Shown here piece after piece: positions 23,434 to 35,125 of a stretch of DNA of 64,000 nucleotides. Source of the DNA: Oreohelix idahoensis (taxonomy: Eukaryota > Mollusca > Gastropoda > Stylommatophora > Oreohelicidae); the NCBI GenBank assembly GCA_024509875.1, contig JAMPIV010014832.1, positions 620,001-684,000 of the forward strand, given 5' to 3'. A program made the translations under genes and the position numbers. Under the pieces are notes generated by a model. That model had not been told where the DNA came from and ran no database searches. It worked only from the letters and a program-made list of their open reading frames with translations. Each line of letters starts with the position of its first letter. The first letter of the stretch is position 1.

Positions 23434-26400
23434 TGTGGTGTGTTTTGATGTTAAGAAGAATGGTGTTCATATATTTGTACTTGAGTGAGGTCAACTGTGA
23501 AGGTCTCTGAGGTAAACAATGAACAACTGTATTACAGAGTACCTTCCTTGTTACCACATTACGATCTCACTCTAAGTTATATTCTTTTTTGACTAGCGTG
23601 ACTGAAAGCTACATAAAGTGTCTAGGGTATTGTAAGAGTGTTGTTAAAGAATCTCAATACAAAAACATATACAAACATATACTAATTCCTATGATAAACT
23701 CAACTAACTGTCACGTAGACATTTATGATAATTAAATTGCCTATATCCTCTTCGTTTTCTTTCGCCCGTATCCTCTATTTTTATTATCGCTCTTTACCTT
23801 TTTCCTGTGTTTTTCGCATTCGTTCGTTTGCGAATATATATATTAAGGATTTTACATACAACAGACAATATGTCCATAGTACATTTTACAAATGTTCACT
23901 TTGATGTTTATTACTCTATTTAAATACTGGTACAGGGAAGCTGGTTGGGGATTGAATAATCATCCCACTGTCTTTTGTTTCACTATATTGTTTTATTTTA
24001 TTTCTTGGAGGAACGTTTTTTGTCTTGCCACAGGAGATTTAGCTGGACTTTATTTGTGATAGTTTGTCGCCAGGCCAGATATTGCACTTAGCGCAGGTGT
24101 CCTGGAATAAGCCGCAGTTGTAGTCAGTTTTGGCCAAAAAGTGTGATCTGCCACTCCTCTGGACTCGAACTTCTTTAATACAACTGTGGTGAAGTTGGGA
24201 TGTTATGTAAAGGTATTTATAGGAGGGGGACTTAGTGTACTGACTGAGATAGCGGACAGCTTTGTCTGGGTATCTATATCTATTAAGAGGAGTTATTATA
24301 GATAATTTACATTCAGCTACCACTCTAAATATCTCAGTCAGAAGGTTATTCGGAATAGTGTGATTACGTTAAGTGTCTCAGGGTATGTGTGATTGTTTCG
24401 ACAACACTTGTCGAACAATGTAGACTTCAACACTGTGACACTAAATATTCAGCGCATGATTCTAAGTTGTGCGACTACCTATAGTTCTGTGTGAGGTAAA
24501 AATAGATATATCTAGTTTTCGTGAAGTGTTTAAAGTGTTAAATCACTGATAACTTTTCAAATAACAATTAGATTTTCAGATTGTTAATATAAAGGTATTA
24601 TTTTCCTATTGACGTGTTTCAAAGGAACCAGGAAATCACAATCAATTTTAATTACAAGTATAAACAACAATTTATCAATAATGAATTTAATTTTAGTGAC
24701 ATATATCAGATTAAAAATATTCTAAACTAACTTATTGTGTAGATGTAATCATGAGTGTAATACTGGTTTCCGTTTGTTCAAGCTCATGATGATTATTTGT
24801 CATCATATAACTTCAATAGTTTGTCTTTTGGGAGTTTAAATATTGGAGCTGTTCTCAGTTTATAAAATGAAGTTAATTGATGTTATTTTTACGTCATTTA
24901 ATATGTAAAATAATTTGATCATGTTTTTTTGGCGGCAGGAAAGGACTCCTCTGCTCGAATTCAGTGGGCTCTGGGACACCTCTATACCTGTGGTACCCAA
25001 ACTTTGCCAGCGTTCTAGTACGTGAACATTATTCTCCGCTTTGTGAAGAACTTAAGCGACTCTGGATTCAGCAAAGCTCTGACCAGGTGCTGCTCAGTTA
25101 CCATCAAGTAACCAGGTCCCTGAAATCAAGAACCATGACCTTACTTCATAACCAACTTATACACTTTTTTACACTGATCACAACACATGGCAAGCAAACA
25201 TCGAGTTCAGAGCGACAGGCCAACTATCAGCTTCATGTGAAATACTTTATTCCAGTATTAACCTCCTTAAAGTTAGACACGCGATCTGCCATTCCAGCAT
25301 AATTCTCGAAACCTAAGTCAATCATCCAGGTGTCAGTGTACTATTTGGCCGTTCCATGCCGTTTTACTATGTGACTTAACCGACACCCTCCGAAAAATAA
25401 GAACATTATAGGAATTTATCTCCTGTTTGACAGAGAACTTCAGTACGTCTTTTTTTTGGAATTGAGGATTTCTTGGTCGAGATTTGCATTTACGGGTCTG
25501 AATGGTTGGAGGTCCTAGAATTTATTATGTTCCCAGTTCCCAGAGGCAGCGATCAAAGCTGTAATTAAATGTGCACACTGGCCACATTCATTGAATGAAT
25601 AAGATGAATTCCCATTTCTGAGTATTATTTTCCAGGCTTTGATTTAGCAAAAATATTGCTGGCTTCAACGCACTGTTGCTTCATGCAAGATTTTTTTAGT
25701 GGTCTCGAACTAATATTTTTCCTAAGTGATTATAGTATCAGCGAGTCTAGCCAATGGAACTCTTACGTTTCGATCAAGTGTTTGGGACTGTTACCTGTTA
25801 TCACGTCTCCCTAACAACTGATAGCTAGTCCATTTATAGGGAAGACCAATCGTGGGTTAGTTTTTCATTTGTTAGCATTCCTTGATTGGAGTTTATTGGT
25901 GACTATTTGTGTAATGCCTTTTTGATGTAAATTTACATGTTGTCGTAAGTTTACAATGATAAAATAAACTTAATAAATTAATCAGCATGTTGGTCAGCTC
26001 GTTCTAAATATTTTGGTTATAATCATTTGTTATAGTTTTCCCACGTCTGGTGTCTACCTGTCGTCACTTGAATGTGCGTGCACGTGAGTGGATAAATATA
26101 TATATTTATTCTTTGTCAGCAAGCCCTAAGGAACCCAAATATCCAAATTTAAAAGAGCTACGTGGCTGCGTTCAAAATATGCAATTTCTTCTACCTACTG
26201 TTTCGAAGATGTGCTGTCTGGGTACTGTAATGTTTTCACAATTAAACCCACTCTATTGTTAAATCTAATTTCGTTTTTTTTTTATTTTAAAACCTAATCT
26301 CTGGGAAGGGTAGTGTATTTTATCACTAATTCGTCCTATCAAAAAATTAGTGCATGTAGCCTAACACGCTGATTAAATTGTTATATTTACGCTTCTGGGG

Positions 26401-28411
26401 TTGGCATTATTAGCGAGACGCCTAAAGTTTAATTTTGCATGCGTTCCTGATTTTATTCGCCCCTCTCTTTTGGATAGGTATTTTACAAATCTATATTCGA
26501 TCGTTTTGGTACAACGCAGTATAATTTATGTCCATAGAATTAATTTAGGTCATTACGCAGTCTGATGTTAATTACTCTATTTAAATACAGCACACGTTTC
26601 ATTGAAGAAGGGTGGGGATAATATCAGTACTGCTTTTACTATCAACGTGAAAGCGTTACAATTTGCAGACGAAGCAGAAAACAAGGGGGATTTCGAGTAC
26701 CTTCTTTGTGACAGCACTGTTATTTTACCATTGCTCTTTTCTTTATTAATTTTATTTGTTAGGCTTCATATTTCCCTAATAATTTATATATGTGGATTAG
26801 AATATTCCACGACAACAAGCAGGTGCCAGAAACTCTTTGAAATTCGTGCAGACTTTTCACTCAGCGAGTACTAGCACCAGACAAGTGCCAGCAGGAACCC
26901 CTGTCAATGCAAGTTACGGTTCTGTCTTAATATCAAGCTAATTCCTCCTAATGTACATGTAATCATACGTTCATTACAAAAGAACATGGTCAGCTCTCTC
27001 TGACAACCCTGCTTCTCCATTTTAGTTTGATGGAACAAATGGTACCAGTTTTCTTTTCTCTTCCCTAATGGATGCTACGCCTCTGTCATTCCTGCAGTAA
27101 TCTTTTCCATGCAATAAGATAGGTGTAATGTTCCTGTATGACCATCATATATATAGTCCTGTAGTTCTAAACTTCTTAGATAGTCCCTTATATGATGGAT
27201 CAACATCTAGGCCATGCCTAAGTCTGTTATGGAACCATTTAATTTCCATCTTTTTCCATGGCCTTTTCTTACACACAAACCTTTGTTAATTAAAAAGTCA
27301 ATAAAATCAATCTTACCACATATCAAGGAAATATAAACAAGTAACGATGAATTAGGCAATATAATGGCACACTTTCATCACTGCCTCTGTTCAGACTGCT
27401 TTCAGATGGTAGTATTATTAATAAAAAAGCACAAGTCATCTCATCGCTTCTAGCTCCTGTGAATATTTTGAAAAAATGGCAGCGAGCATCCTACTATTCC
27501 TATCATGTAAAAAAACTTTGGCCAATGAGACCAAGCATCTCTTTTTTTGAATGAATTTTAAAAAAAAATTATCTCAAACCACTATGCGTTACTACTACCA
27601 ACTAGATTTGTATATTAGGTCAGCCAATAATATTACGGCTTCCTTCAAATTTCATCCAATCCCCTTCATCGTACTATCTTAGCCTTTCTGTCACCTACTT
27701 TTTCCCCCCAAAAATATGCTATCCAATCTAAGCAGACATGACTTGACCTGACAGTATCTCCGATTCTCTATGTATTATCCCCAATATTTGATTATCTAAT
27801 GGACTATTTAGGTAATTAACAACATATTCTTAGTCAGCAAGTCTTCAGGTACACGAATATATGATTTTTATGGGGCTAAGTGGCTTGGTTCAAAATTCCG
27901 TCTTTTTTTCTATGTTAGTTGTTTATTTCTAAACTACCTCCTGTTCAATTCTTTTTCCATATACTTTCAAGCTAAATACGAGAGTCTCTCGTAATACACG
28001 AGAATTTACGTCATTCGCAATAAGAGCTAAGCGCGTTTTCATAACCGTAGTGTCCACATTTTCTAACGTTTACATCGTAATTTGAAAACCGCCTAAGGCA
28101 ACGCTAGCAAGTTGGTTTTATTTTTAGAAACAATGTGAGACGTGATTTGCGTTGGTTATCTATCCGTCCCCCTCCCTTCTACAATGTATTCTAGGCAAAT
28201 ATTTCACTTGAACTTGGAAAAGTGGTACGTTTATCTCAAGGTTACCCAGAAGCATTTAGTACCTTTATTTCGGCGATAAGGCGTTATCAAATAATACGCT
28301 GAAGGCGTAGGCGACGAAAACAATGAAAATTTGTAGTACTATCCTATATTTTACTTTATGCACTATACTGTTTTAATTTAATTTAGATATTGTATTTTGA
28401 AGTTCACCACA
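23434..28411 (-). repeat. 5' LTR (right), split by a related LTR
   Basis: Plus-strand ends TGTGGTG and CACCACA, as in the left LTR. Removing the element at 24185-26814 and its duplicated target leaves about 2.34 kb. Homology to the left LTR is near-perfect for 276 bp and absent for about 140 bp (23710-23850). It is then clearly weaker to 24184, and high again from 26820 to the end. This patchwork points to gene conversion or recombination between family members. Confidence 0.85.
24185..26814 (-). mobile_element. Solo LTR A (2630 bp) nested in the right LTR
   Basis: Starts TGTGGTGAAG and ends TTCCACGACA on the plus strand; flanking pentamers acaac and acaag match at 4 of 5. The interrupted host sequence (aatacaagcaggtgcc) is intact in the left LTR near 15690, which proves a later insertion. 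It matches copies B and C end to end, including the stretch LWIQQSSDQVLLS (about 25065-25100), but it is more rearranged. Sense strand is inferred to be minus by alignment of its first 200 bp with the Gmr1-like LTR. Confidence 0.9.
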
Positions 28412-28486
28412 TATCTCCCCACTTAGAACAGACTATCATATGTCAGTTCCTACTTCTAAATGCACATAGATAAATTTGGTCTTATA
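28412..28486 (-). mobile_element. Second polypurine tract and 3' leader stub
   Basis: The 75 bp immediately right of the right LTR match 18448-18520, the polypurine tract and 3' leader inside the left LTR. An LTR normally has flanking genomic DNA on its outer side. This copy therefore has internal sequence on both sides and belonged to a tandem sharing one LTR. The stub ends at the LINE fragment. Confidence 0.8.
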
Positions 28487-28741
28487 TCGGTCATGTCCTA
28501 CGAATGCAAAACAACAGAATACCACTACAGGCGCTCACTTGGGTTCCTGAGGGTAAGAGGAAAAAAGGAAGACCAAAAGAAACACTCAGAAGAACAATAA
28601 TAAGAGAAGGAAGAACGTTGGGCCTAAATAATGTGCAAGAGCTAAGAGGAGTGGCGTCACAACGAACAACCTGGAGAGCACTGGTTTCTGCCTTATGCGC
28701 CGTGTTTGGTGCTTAAAGAATTTATTATTATTATTATTATT
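28486..28741 (+). mobile_element. LINE 3' end, family b
   Basis: A 256-bp, 5'-truncated copy with a (TTA)n tail. An intact frame encodes GHVLRMQNNRIPLQALTWVP, then KRKKGRPKETLRRTIIREGR and a Trp/Arg-rich end, the usual C-terminus of these LINE proteins. Sister copy at 18897-19449. No clear target duplication was found. Confidence 0.85.
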
Positions 28742-28786
28742 ACTCTATACGAAAACAGAACATGCATGACAGAATAATATGAGCAT

Positions 28787-29392
28787 CGTCTTCTTTGATC
28801 CTTAGCCGCTGACTGTCAAAGCAGTCAGTGGCCATCACGCCTGGTGACGTCTTGTAGGGCAGCAACAAACTGCTTCTACTTTGCTCGGTCGGCGGGCATC
28901 CTTTGTGCAGTGCCCTAGCTCTCATTCATTCTTTGCATCTCGGCCTCCACAGTTCTCTGCCAAGTTGTTTTTGGTGGACCTCTCTTTTGCTTTCCTTCAG
29001 GGGTGTAAAGCATAGCTGTTCTTGTGCTGGCATCAGGGCCTCTTCTGATGACATTGCCAACCCAACTCCAGCATCTGCCAGCTATGACAGTGTGCATGTC
29101 CTCTTGGTTACTCCGAGTAAGCAGTTCTTGGTTGGTGATGGTATTCGTCCAAAAGATTCGGAGGATTTTCCTTAGGCAGGTTGTGTGGAATGAGGACATT
29201 TCCTTTTCCGTTTCTCTCCAGCATTCTGCACCATAGAGAAGCACAGAAAGTACACAGCTTTCATATAATTCTTAATTTGGTGTTTGTGCTGTACTGGGAA
29301 GACTTACAGATGTTGTTGAGACTAGCAAAGGCTGTTCTCGCTTTATCCATTCTGTTGCTGATGTCTTTGCTTGTTCTGCCGTCTGGTGTTAC
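28787..29392 (-). mobile_element. LINE 3' fragment, family c
   Basis: A minus-strand, 5'-truncated LINE flanked by the 9-bp duplication tatgagcat (28778-28786, 29393-29401). It encodes MLLYGAECWRETEKEMSSFH, then TNQELLTRSNQEDMHTVIAG, then a basic GKQKRGPPKTTWQRTVEAE. It is the same family as the larger copy at 31380-32774; frameshifts separate the last part. Confidence 0.9.
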
Positions 29393-29439
29393 TATGAGCA
29401 TACACTAGTTAAATTATAGGCTATATTAAGCTAATAGAT

Positions 29440-30175
29440 TTACACATAAAGACACATGTTAGTCAAGATATCGATTAAAAGACACAATCTAATTAAGATA
29501 TTCATTTCAAGATACGCGCTAATCGAGATATCGAAGCAAGATAATCGTTATAAACACGCACGTAAGACAAATGCTTAGCAATATATGGACATAAAAGCAT
29601 ACGCCTTGTCAGCATGCCAACATAGAAACACATGCTAATAAAATTATAAATATAAAGACACAATCTAGTCATATCTAAGATATCGATTTAAAGACACATT
29701 CTAGTCAAGATATAGATTTAAAGACACATTGTAGTCAAGATATAGATTTAAAGACACATTCTAGTCAAGATATAGATTTAAAGACACATTCTAGTCAAGA
29801 TATAGATTTAAAGACACATTGTAGTCAAGATATAGATTTAAAGACACAATCAAGTCAAGATATCGGTTTAAAGACACAGTCTAGTCAAGATGTAGATTTA
29901 AAGACATAGTCTGGTCAAGATATAGATTTAAAGGCACAATCTAGTAAGATATAGATTTAAAGACACAGTATAGTCAGGATATAGATTTAAAGACGCAGTC
30001 TAGTCAAGATATAGATTTAAAGACACAGTCTAGTCAAGATATAGATTTAAAGACACAGTCTAGTCAAGACATAGGTTAAAAGATACGGTCTAGTCAAGAT
30101 ATCGATTTAAAGACACAGTCTAGTCAAATATATCGATTTAAAGACCCGTGCTAGTCAAGATATGGACATAAGAAA
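29440..30175. repeat. 30-bp minisatellite, ~24 copies
   Basis: The unit is ctagtcaagatatagattta plus aagacacagt. Units are degenerate at the left edge (29440-29640) and nearly uniform from about 29690 to 30160. There are no spacers between units, so it is not a CRISPR-like array. Confidence 0.95.
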
Positions 30176-30194
30176 AAACATAACGTCATCCAGC

Positions 30195-31090
30195 TACTTA
30201 CTTACTTAGTCGTTCCCCTTCTACCGTGAGGTGTAGAGGTTTGGAAGAGAGAGCGCCAGACTATCCTATCGGCTGTCTTCCTCCTGGCCTGGTTCCATTC
30301 TAGTCCTCGGTCCTTCACAGACTGTCTAATGTTGTCCTCCCAGCGGACTCTGGGTCGTCCTGGGGGTCTGGATCCCTGGCTCTTTGTTTCCCATGCTTGT
30401 CATGGTAGCCGATCTTCTCCCATTCTGCAGACATGGCCAAACCATCTTAGTTGGGACTGTTCTATTTGGGGCCGCAGGGGGTGGGATTTAAGGCCTTGAC
30501 GTATCGTCTGGTTGCGGACCATGTCTCTTCTTGTTACTTCAACCACCTTCCTCAGATACCTCATTTCTGAGGTTTGGATCTGGCTTTTGTGGGTTGTAGT
30601 CATTGCCCATGACTCGCATCCATATGTCAAGACTGGCACATAGGTGGAGCGGTATACAGCCATCTTCGTTTTCTTACCAACTTCTGTCTTGCTGGGGAAT
30701 CCTCGATTTATGGCCTGAAAAAAGTCTCCCAGCTGCTGCTTTTCGAGTGGTCAACTCTTCTGTGATGCCTCCCTTTCGGTCTATAATAGCTCCGAGGTAT
30801 TTAAAGTGGTCGACCTGCTCTAGGACCTGTTCCCCCAGCTTAATCTGATGTCTTCTTTCTTCTCGTGATATCGCCATGGATTTTGTTTTAGAGCTGCTTA
30901 TGACCATCCCTCTCTTCTCTAGCTCTTCCTTCCAGACTTGCAGGTTGGATTGGAGATATGCCTCTGATTTAGCAATCAGGGCAACATCATCAGCTAATGC
31001 CAGCTTTGAAATACAGACCTGTCTGATCTTCCAGTATGTCGCGAGAGGTTCAGATGTTATTAAGATGTAAGATATCCTGGACAACAAGAT
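30195..31090 (-). mobile_element. LINE 3' half, family d
   Basis: The minus strand encodes KLALADDVALIAKSEAYLQ (a variant of the catalytic FADD box), VDHFKYLGAIIDRKGG, then after a frameshift VPVLTYGCESWAMTTTHKSQ and QLRWFGHVCRMGEDRLP. A roughly 170-bp C-terminal tail follows, with an (AAGT)n-like end at the left. The family differs from a, b and c. Ends are approximate; no target duplication was recognised. Confidence 0.8.
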
Positions 31091-31309
31091 GTATCATATG
31101 ATACCAGGATAGTGCCAGATAAGAGACTGGTCTTACAAGAAATACCCCCTTCTCTGAAAAGAGCAAGGGTGTATCGACAATCAAAGGTAGGATCAAGCTG
31201 TATAAACCTTCAGGTATAATGATAGTGTTTGTTCCTGAATGTCTATGGGCTACTTCTCCAAATCCTCCCTTGAATAATGGTTATTATATTTGTATTTACT
31301 CTGCTAGGG

Positions 31310-31379
31310 GATTAATTAATTGATTTAGTTTCGAGATCCACCCCCATAAAAATTTCATCTTAAGGTGTGATTTAGTGAC
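31310..31379. repeat. Left fragment of the 83-bp tandem repeat
   Basis: Carries gatttagtttcgagatccac and a diverged remainder of the unit found at 32775-33135. The LINE at 31380 separates it from the main array; its last 15 bp are the duplicated target. Confidence 0.8.
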
Positions 31380-32730
31380 AACAGAGTGGAGTAAAGGAAT
31401 AATTGTCAAATTGCCCAAGAAGGGCGACCTTGCAGACTGCAACAACTGGAGAGGAATTACCCTCCTCTCAGTTCCCAGCAAAATACTAGGCAGGATAATC
31501 ATCCAGAGAATCTCAAAAGCAGTTGACCATAAACTGAGGAAAGAACAAGCGGGCTTCAGAAAGAACAGAAGATGTGCAGATCATATATTTGCCCTCAGGA
31601 ACATTATAGAGCAGTGCTCAGAATGGCAGAGACAGCTGTACATTAACTTTGTTGATTTTGAAAAGGCTTTCGACAGCATACACAGGGACAGCCTATGGAA
31701 AATTCTGAGGGCTTATGGAATTCCCAGCCGCATTGTTTCCATTATAAAAAGCCTCTATTCTAACTTTATGTGCAGTGTTGGATCGAGTAATGTAACTTTC
31801 GAAGTGAAAACAGGAGTACGACAGGGATGCCCCTTATCAACAACATTATTTTTGACAGTCATAGATTGGGTGATGCGCCAGACAACAGAGGGCAGTCCAA
31901 GAGGAATTAGATGGACAACGTTTTCTACACTGGAAGATTTGGAATATGCAGATGACATTGCACTACTCGCGCATTCACATCAACACATTCAAGACAAAAC
32001 CGATAGACTGAATAAGTATGGCCAGCAGGTTGGCCTGAACATCAATTTAAAGAAGACAGAGGTCATGACACTAAATGTGGGCAATCCTGAGCCAATAACA
32101 GTAAGGAACCAGAAGTTAGAACAGACAGATACATTTACTTACCTAGGAAGCATAGTAACACCTGACGGCGGAACAAGCAAGGACATTGACAACAGAATGA
32201 ATAAAGCGAGAACAGCCTTTGCTGTTCTCAACAACATTTGGAAGTCTTCCCAGTACAGCACAAACACCAAATTAAGACTGTATGAGAGCTCTGTACTTTC
32301 TGTGCTTCTCTATGGTGCGGAATGTTGGAGAGTAACAGAGAAGGAAATGTCGAAACTGTCCTCCTTCCACACAATCTGCCTAAGGAAAATTTTCCGAATC
32401 TTTTGGCCAAACACCATCAGCAACCAAGAACTACTTATTCGGAGTAACCAGGAGGACATGCACACCATCATAGCTGGCAGACGCTAGAGTTGGGTTGGCC
32501 ACGTCCTCAGAAGGGACCCTGATACCATCACAAGAACAGCTATGCTATGGACCCCCGAGGGAAAGCGAAAGAGGGGTCGACCAAAAACAACTTGGCGGAG
32601 AACTGTGGAAGCTGAGATGCAAAGAATGAACCACAGTTGGGGCACTGTACGAAGGATGGCCGCCGACCGAGCAAAGTGGAATCAGTTTGTTGCTGCCCTA
32701 CAAGACGCCACCAGGCGTGATGGCCGCTGA
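31380..32730 (+). pseudogene. LINE reverse transcriptase and C-terminus
   Basis: The first frame, about 370 codons to 32487, carries GIIVKLPKKGDLADCNNWRG, FRKNRRCADHIFALRNII, NFVDFEKAFDSIHRDSLW (catalytic Asp), TGVRQGCPLSTTLF and LEYADDIALLAHS (catalytic Asp pair), then YLGSIVTPDGGTSKDID and LLYGAECWRVTEKEM. A TAG stop at 32485-32487 interrupts what is otherwise the same frame. It resumes with SWVGHVLRRDPD and runs to 32730 through KRKRGRPKTTWRRTVEAEMQ. The endonuclease half is absent. Only one stop disables this segment, so it is comparatively young. Confidence 0.9.
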
Positions 32731-32774
32731 CTGCTTTGACGGTTGGCGGTTATTGATCAAAGAAGAAGAAGAAG
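31380..32774 (+). mobile_element. LINE 3' portion, family c, with (GAA)n tail
   Basis: A 1395-bp, 5'-truncated LINE inserted into an 83-bp tandem repeat. The duplication gtgtgatttagtgac (31365-31379, 32775-32789) is perfect over 15 bp. It ends in gaagaagaagaa, a simple-repeat tail like those of RTE/L2-type LINEs. The encoded reverse transcriptase is nearly complete from the fingers onward. Confidence 0.93.
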
Positions 32775-33135
32775 TGTGATTTAGTGACTGTACTGTCAAT
32801 TTTGAACAATGATTTTGTTTCGCGATCCACCCCATATTAATGAGTTCATCTTAAGGAGTGATTTAGTGACTGCTCTGTCAATTTTGAACAATGATTTAGT
32901 TTCGAGATCCACCCCCATTTTAATGAGTTCATTTTAAGGTGTGATTTAGTGACTGCACTGTCAATTTTGAACAATGATTTAGTTTCGAGATCCACCCCCA
33001 TATTAATGAGTTCATCTTAAGGTGTGATTTAGTTACTGCACTTTCAATTTTGAACAATGATTTAACTTCGAGATCCACCCCCATATCAATGAGTTCATCA
33101 TAAGGTGTGATTTAGTGACTGCACTTTCAATTTCT
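32775..33135. repeat. 83-bp tandem repeat, ~4.3 copies
   Basis: Units starting gtgatttagtgactgcactg recur at 32777, 32858, 32941, 33024 and 33107 (spacing 81, 83, 83, 83). The rightmost unit runs without a break into hAT transposase-like sequence on the minus strand, so the array probably grew from that element. Confidence 0.93.
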
Positions 33136-33430
33136 TCAATAAGCTTTGTAACAATCCAGTCAAGTATATGTATTTTCTCCAGGTACTCGAAACACACTTG
33201 AAAGTCTTCCCTAATTTTGTCGAGGTGATTAACGGTAAGATATGAAACAAACATTTAACCGGCTACAAGAACTCGTCCAGATATAAAATTATGAATCACA
33301 GCAGGAATTTGTATTTCTTAATTGATTGTCAACTTTCGACCCTTTTCGGCGTTTAATCGACCCCTGATCGACCTCTAGATGTCGATATCTACCCTTGGAG
33401 GTCGATATCAACCACTTTGGGAACCCTGCT
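33125..33430 (-). mobile_element. Internally deleted hAT transposon remnant
   Basis: The right edge read on the minus strand is CAGGGTTCCCAAAGTGGTTG (33428 leftwards), with repeated ggtcgat motifs, typical of one hAT terminus. Further along, a minus frame (33254-33130) reads FVSYLTVNHLDKIREDF, then HILDWIV and LIEEIESA. This resembles the region just before the dimerisation domain of hAT transposases of the ZBED/GTF2IRD2-like kind. The rest of the transposase is missing. The family assignment comes from memory of the motif style. Confidence 0.5.
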
Positions 33431-34734
33431 ATAAGGTAATTAGCGTTTTGGTTCCAGGAATCTTTGAGAAAGCGTAGGAAGAATGAAACCACTGCTCCAG
33501 AGGCGACTATAATGAGGTTGTGTGTGGGTTTAGCAACCTCGTCGTGTATAACAAATTACTTCAGTAACCACCACTGAAAATCACTTGAAGATCAGCTGCC
33601 GAAGAAAAAAGGAATATTTTTTGCTTTGACATAGATCAGCACAGAGACTATCATTGACATTTTTTTTAAAGGATACCCGATATATTGCAAGCACTACATC
33701 ATCCAGCGTTTAATTCGGCGGCTTGAAACGTAGCTACCAAAATCTAACTGCTGGAATAGATCTGAATTTTCTCTCTGTCAGTCACACAGCTAGACTGATG
33801 AAAACGAGGCGGGGGCGGGGGGAGGGGGGGTGGAAGAGAAAATTGCAGACTGTAACGCTCATCCTGACTTAAAATGAATCCTTTTGCCCTTTTCATCCAC
33901 ACAATTCTTGCACATCTCCCAGTATCCAGTCTCCGTAGAGAACTTCGTGTCTATCTAATTGCAAATGAAGGTCGCCGCAATCACAACCGAAATGCCGCCG
34001 CAGGGTCGACAACAATTTGCAAGTGTGTGGGTTTCTGTCGTTCGGCTGAGACTCTTTAAGTTTCTTCGTTCTAGATTCTGAAGAAGTCATGAATAAAATA
34101 TATGAAACACCCATTTCAGCATCGCTTGAAAATATCCGCTTGTAGATTAAGGTGAGAAAAATGCATATAGTTAATGAGCGGTTGAGTAGCAAATATCAGC
34201 TGAATGTTACAACGTGCCTGATTTCGCGTTTACTAAGGTCTTTAACATCGCATTAAGAAACAGTATAGCTGGACTTACTAATTAATTCCTTAAGGTTCAA
34301 CAAATTTGTTGCTGAATAAGAAACTTAGCATTGTGTTCCTTTTTTTCCTAGGATAAAATGCTCATTGGGAATGTAATGTGTTTTAAAAACATGAAAGTCG
34401 TTTTCACTTGTTTAAGAAATGACCCAGCTGACATTGTTATACGTTTTTCTTTAATAAATTTTAATAGACATGTTGTGTATATTATGTATGGTGAAATTAT
34501 TACTTAAGAGGGTCAGATGCAGTCCAGTGGGCTTTGTTAATGACAGCAACAGGATAATATTAGAACATGAGTCCACTACTGTCGTTACCAAGCTGTGTAG
34601 AAATGATGCCGTGTTGGTTGTGGCATGTACACAATCTCATCATTTTAATATATTGATACGTAAATCATCACTGCATCAGCACATGAAATGCTTCCATAAA
34701 GTCTTCCTGTTATAGCTCATTGTCTCGTAAGGCT

Positions 34735-34765
<31 letters not shown>

Positions 34766-34815
34766 AATGATATATCCAACTGTTTATTTTCCTTTCATCA
34801 TGTTACACACGTTAA
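33431..34815. other. Non-genic sequence
   Basis: No gene found. Contains a G-rich run (about 33805-33835) and a (GAT)n stretch at 34736-34765. Short frames of up to about 100 codons look random. Confidence 0.5.
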
Positions 34816-34819
34816 GGGG

Positions 34820-35115
34820 GCGGGAGTGACTAAGAGTGTTACTTGCGTCCGCCTCGTATTCGAGAGGTACCGGGTTCGAATCCCAGTTGAGGGATTATAA
34901 TTTATGGAAATATTTTTTTTCAGAACCAGGGTTCCTAATTATGTCATACTCTCTCCTGGTCTCATGGGTAGTGAGATCGGATGCCTAGCGTTCTCGGATA
35001 AGGGCGAAAAAATAGGAGGTCCCGTGTGCAAGTTGCGCACGTTAAAAATCCCACGGTAGTTGGAAAATCGTAAAGTGTAGGCCATAAGGCCGCTGCCCTG
35101 TCAAAATTTAAAAAA
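34820..35115 (+). mobile_element. tRNA-derived SINE
   Basis: The head has a tRNA-like A box (gagtgactaagagtgttac) and B box ccgggttcgaatcccag. Its body includes gttgcgcacgttaaaaatcc, a phrase like the conserved central segments I recall from metazoan SINEs. The 3' part is AT-rich and abuts the 5-bp duplication of solo LTR B. The head resembles that of the SINE at 57008-57185, but the body differs. Confidence 0.75.
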
Positions 35116-35125
35116 ATTAGGAAAC

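Larger units (their letters stand above)
14963..28486 (-). mobile_element. Gmr1-like LTR retrotransposon with nested insertions
   Basis: The transcribed strand is minus. In that direction: LTR (28411-23434), leader, gag with zinc knuckle, integrase zinc-binding piece, integrase C-terminal piece, reverse transcriptase, RNase H, polypurine tract, LTR (18447-14963). RNase H ends only about 110 bp before the 3' LTR, so no integrase can lie downstream. Gypsy-like proteins in copia-like order are the hallmark of Gmr1-like elements. Nested inside are a LINE at 16077-17220, a LINE at 18897-19449 and a related LTR at 24185-26814. A tract-plus-3'-leader piece (28412-28486) continues beyond the right LTR, so this is part of a former tandem. 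No envelope gene is seen. Confidence 0.85.

Noticed and set aside
26566..26596. 30-bp patch in solo LTR A shared with the Gmr1-like LTR (near 15430)
   Set aside because: Copies B and C differ there, so conversion is possible, but the AT-rich patch is too short to be sure.
29440..30175. CRISPR-like array
   Set aside because: Units follow each other directly with no unique spacers, the context is an animal genome, and no cas genes are present.
34865..34885. tRNA gene at the ggttcgaatccc motif
   Set aside because: No cloverleaf can be formed around it; it is the B box of a SINE. The same applies to the motifs at 5040, 9840 and 57125.
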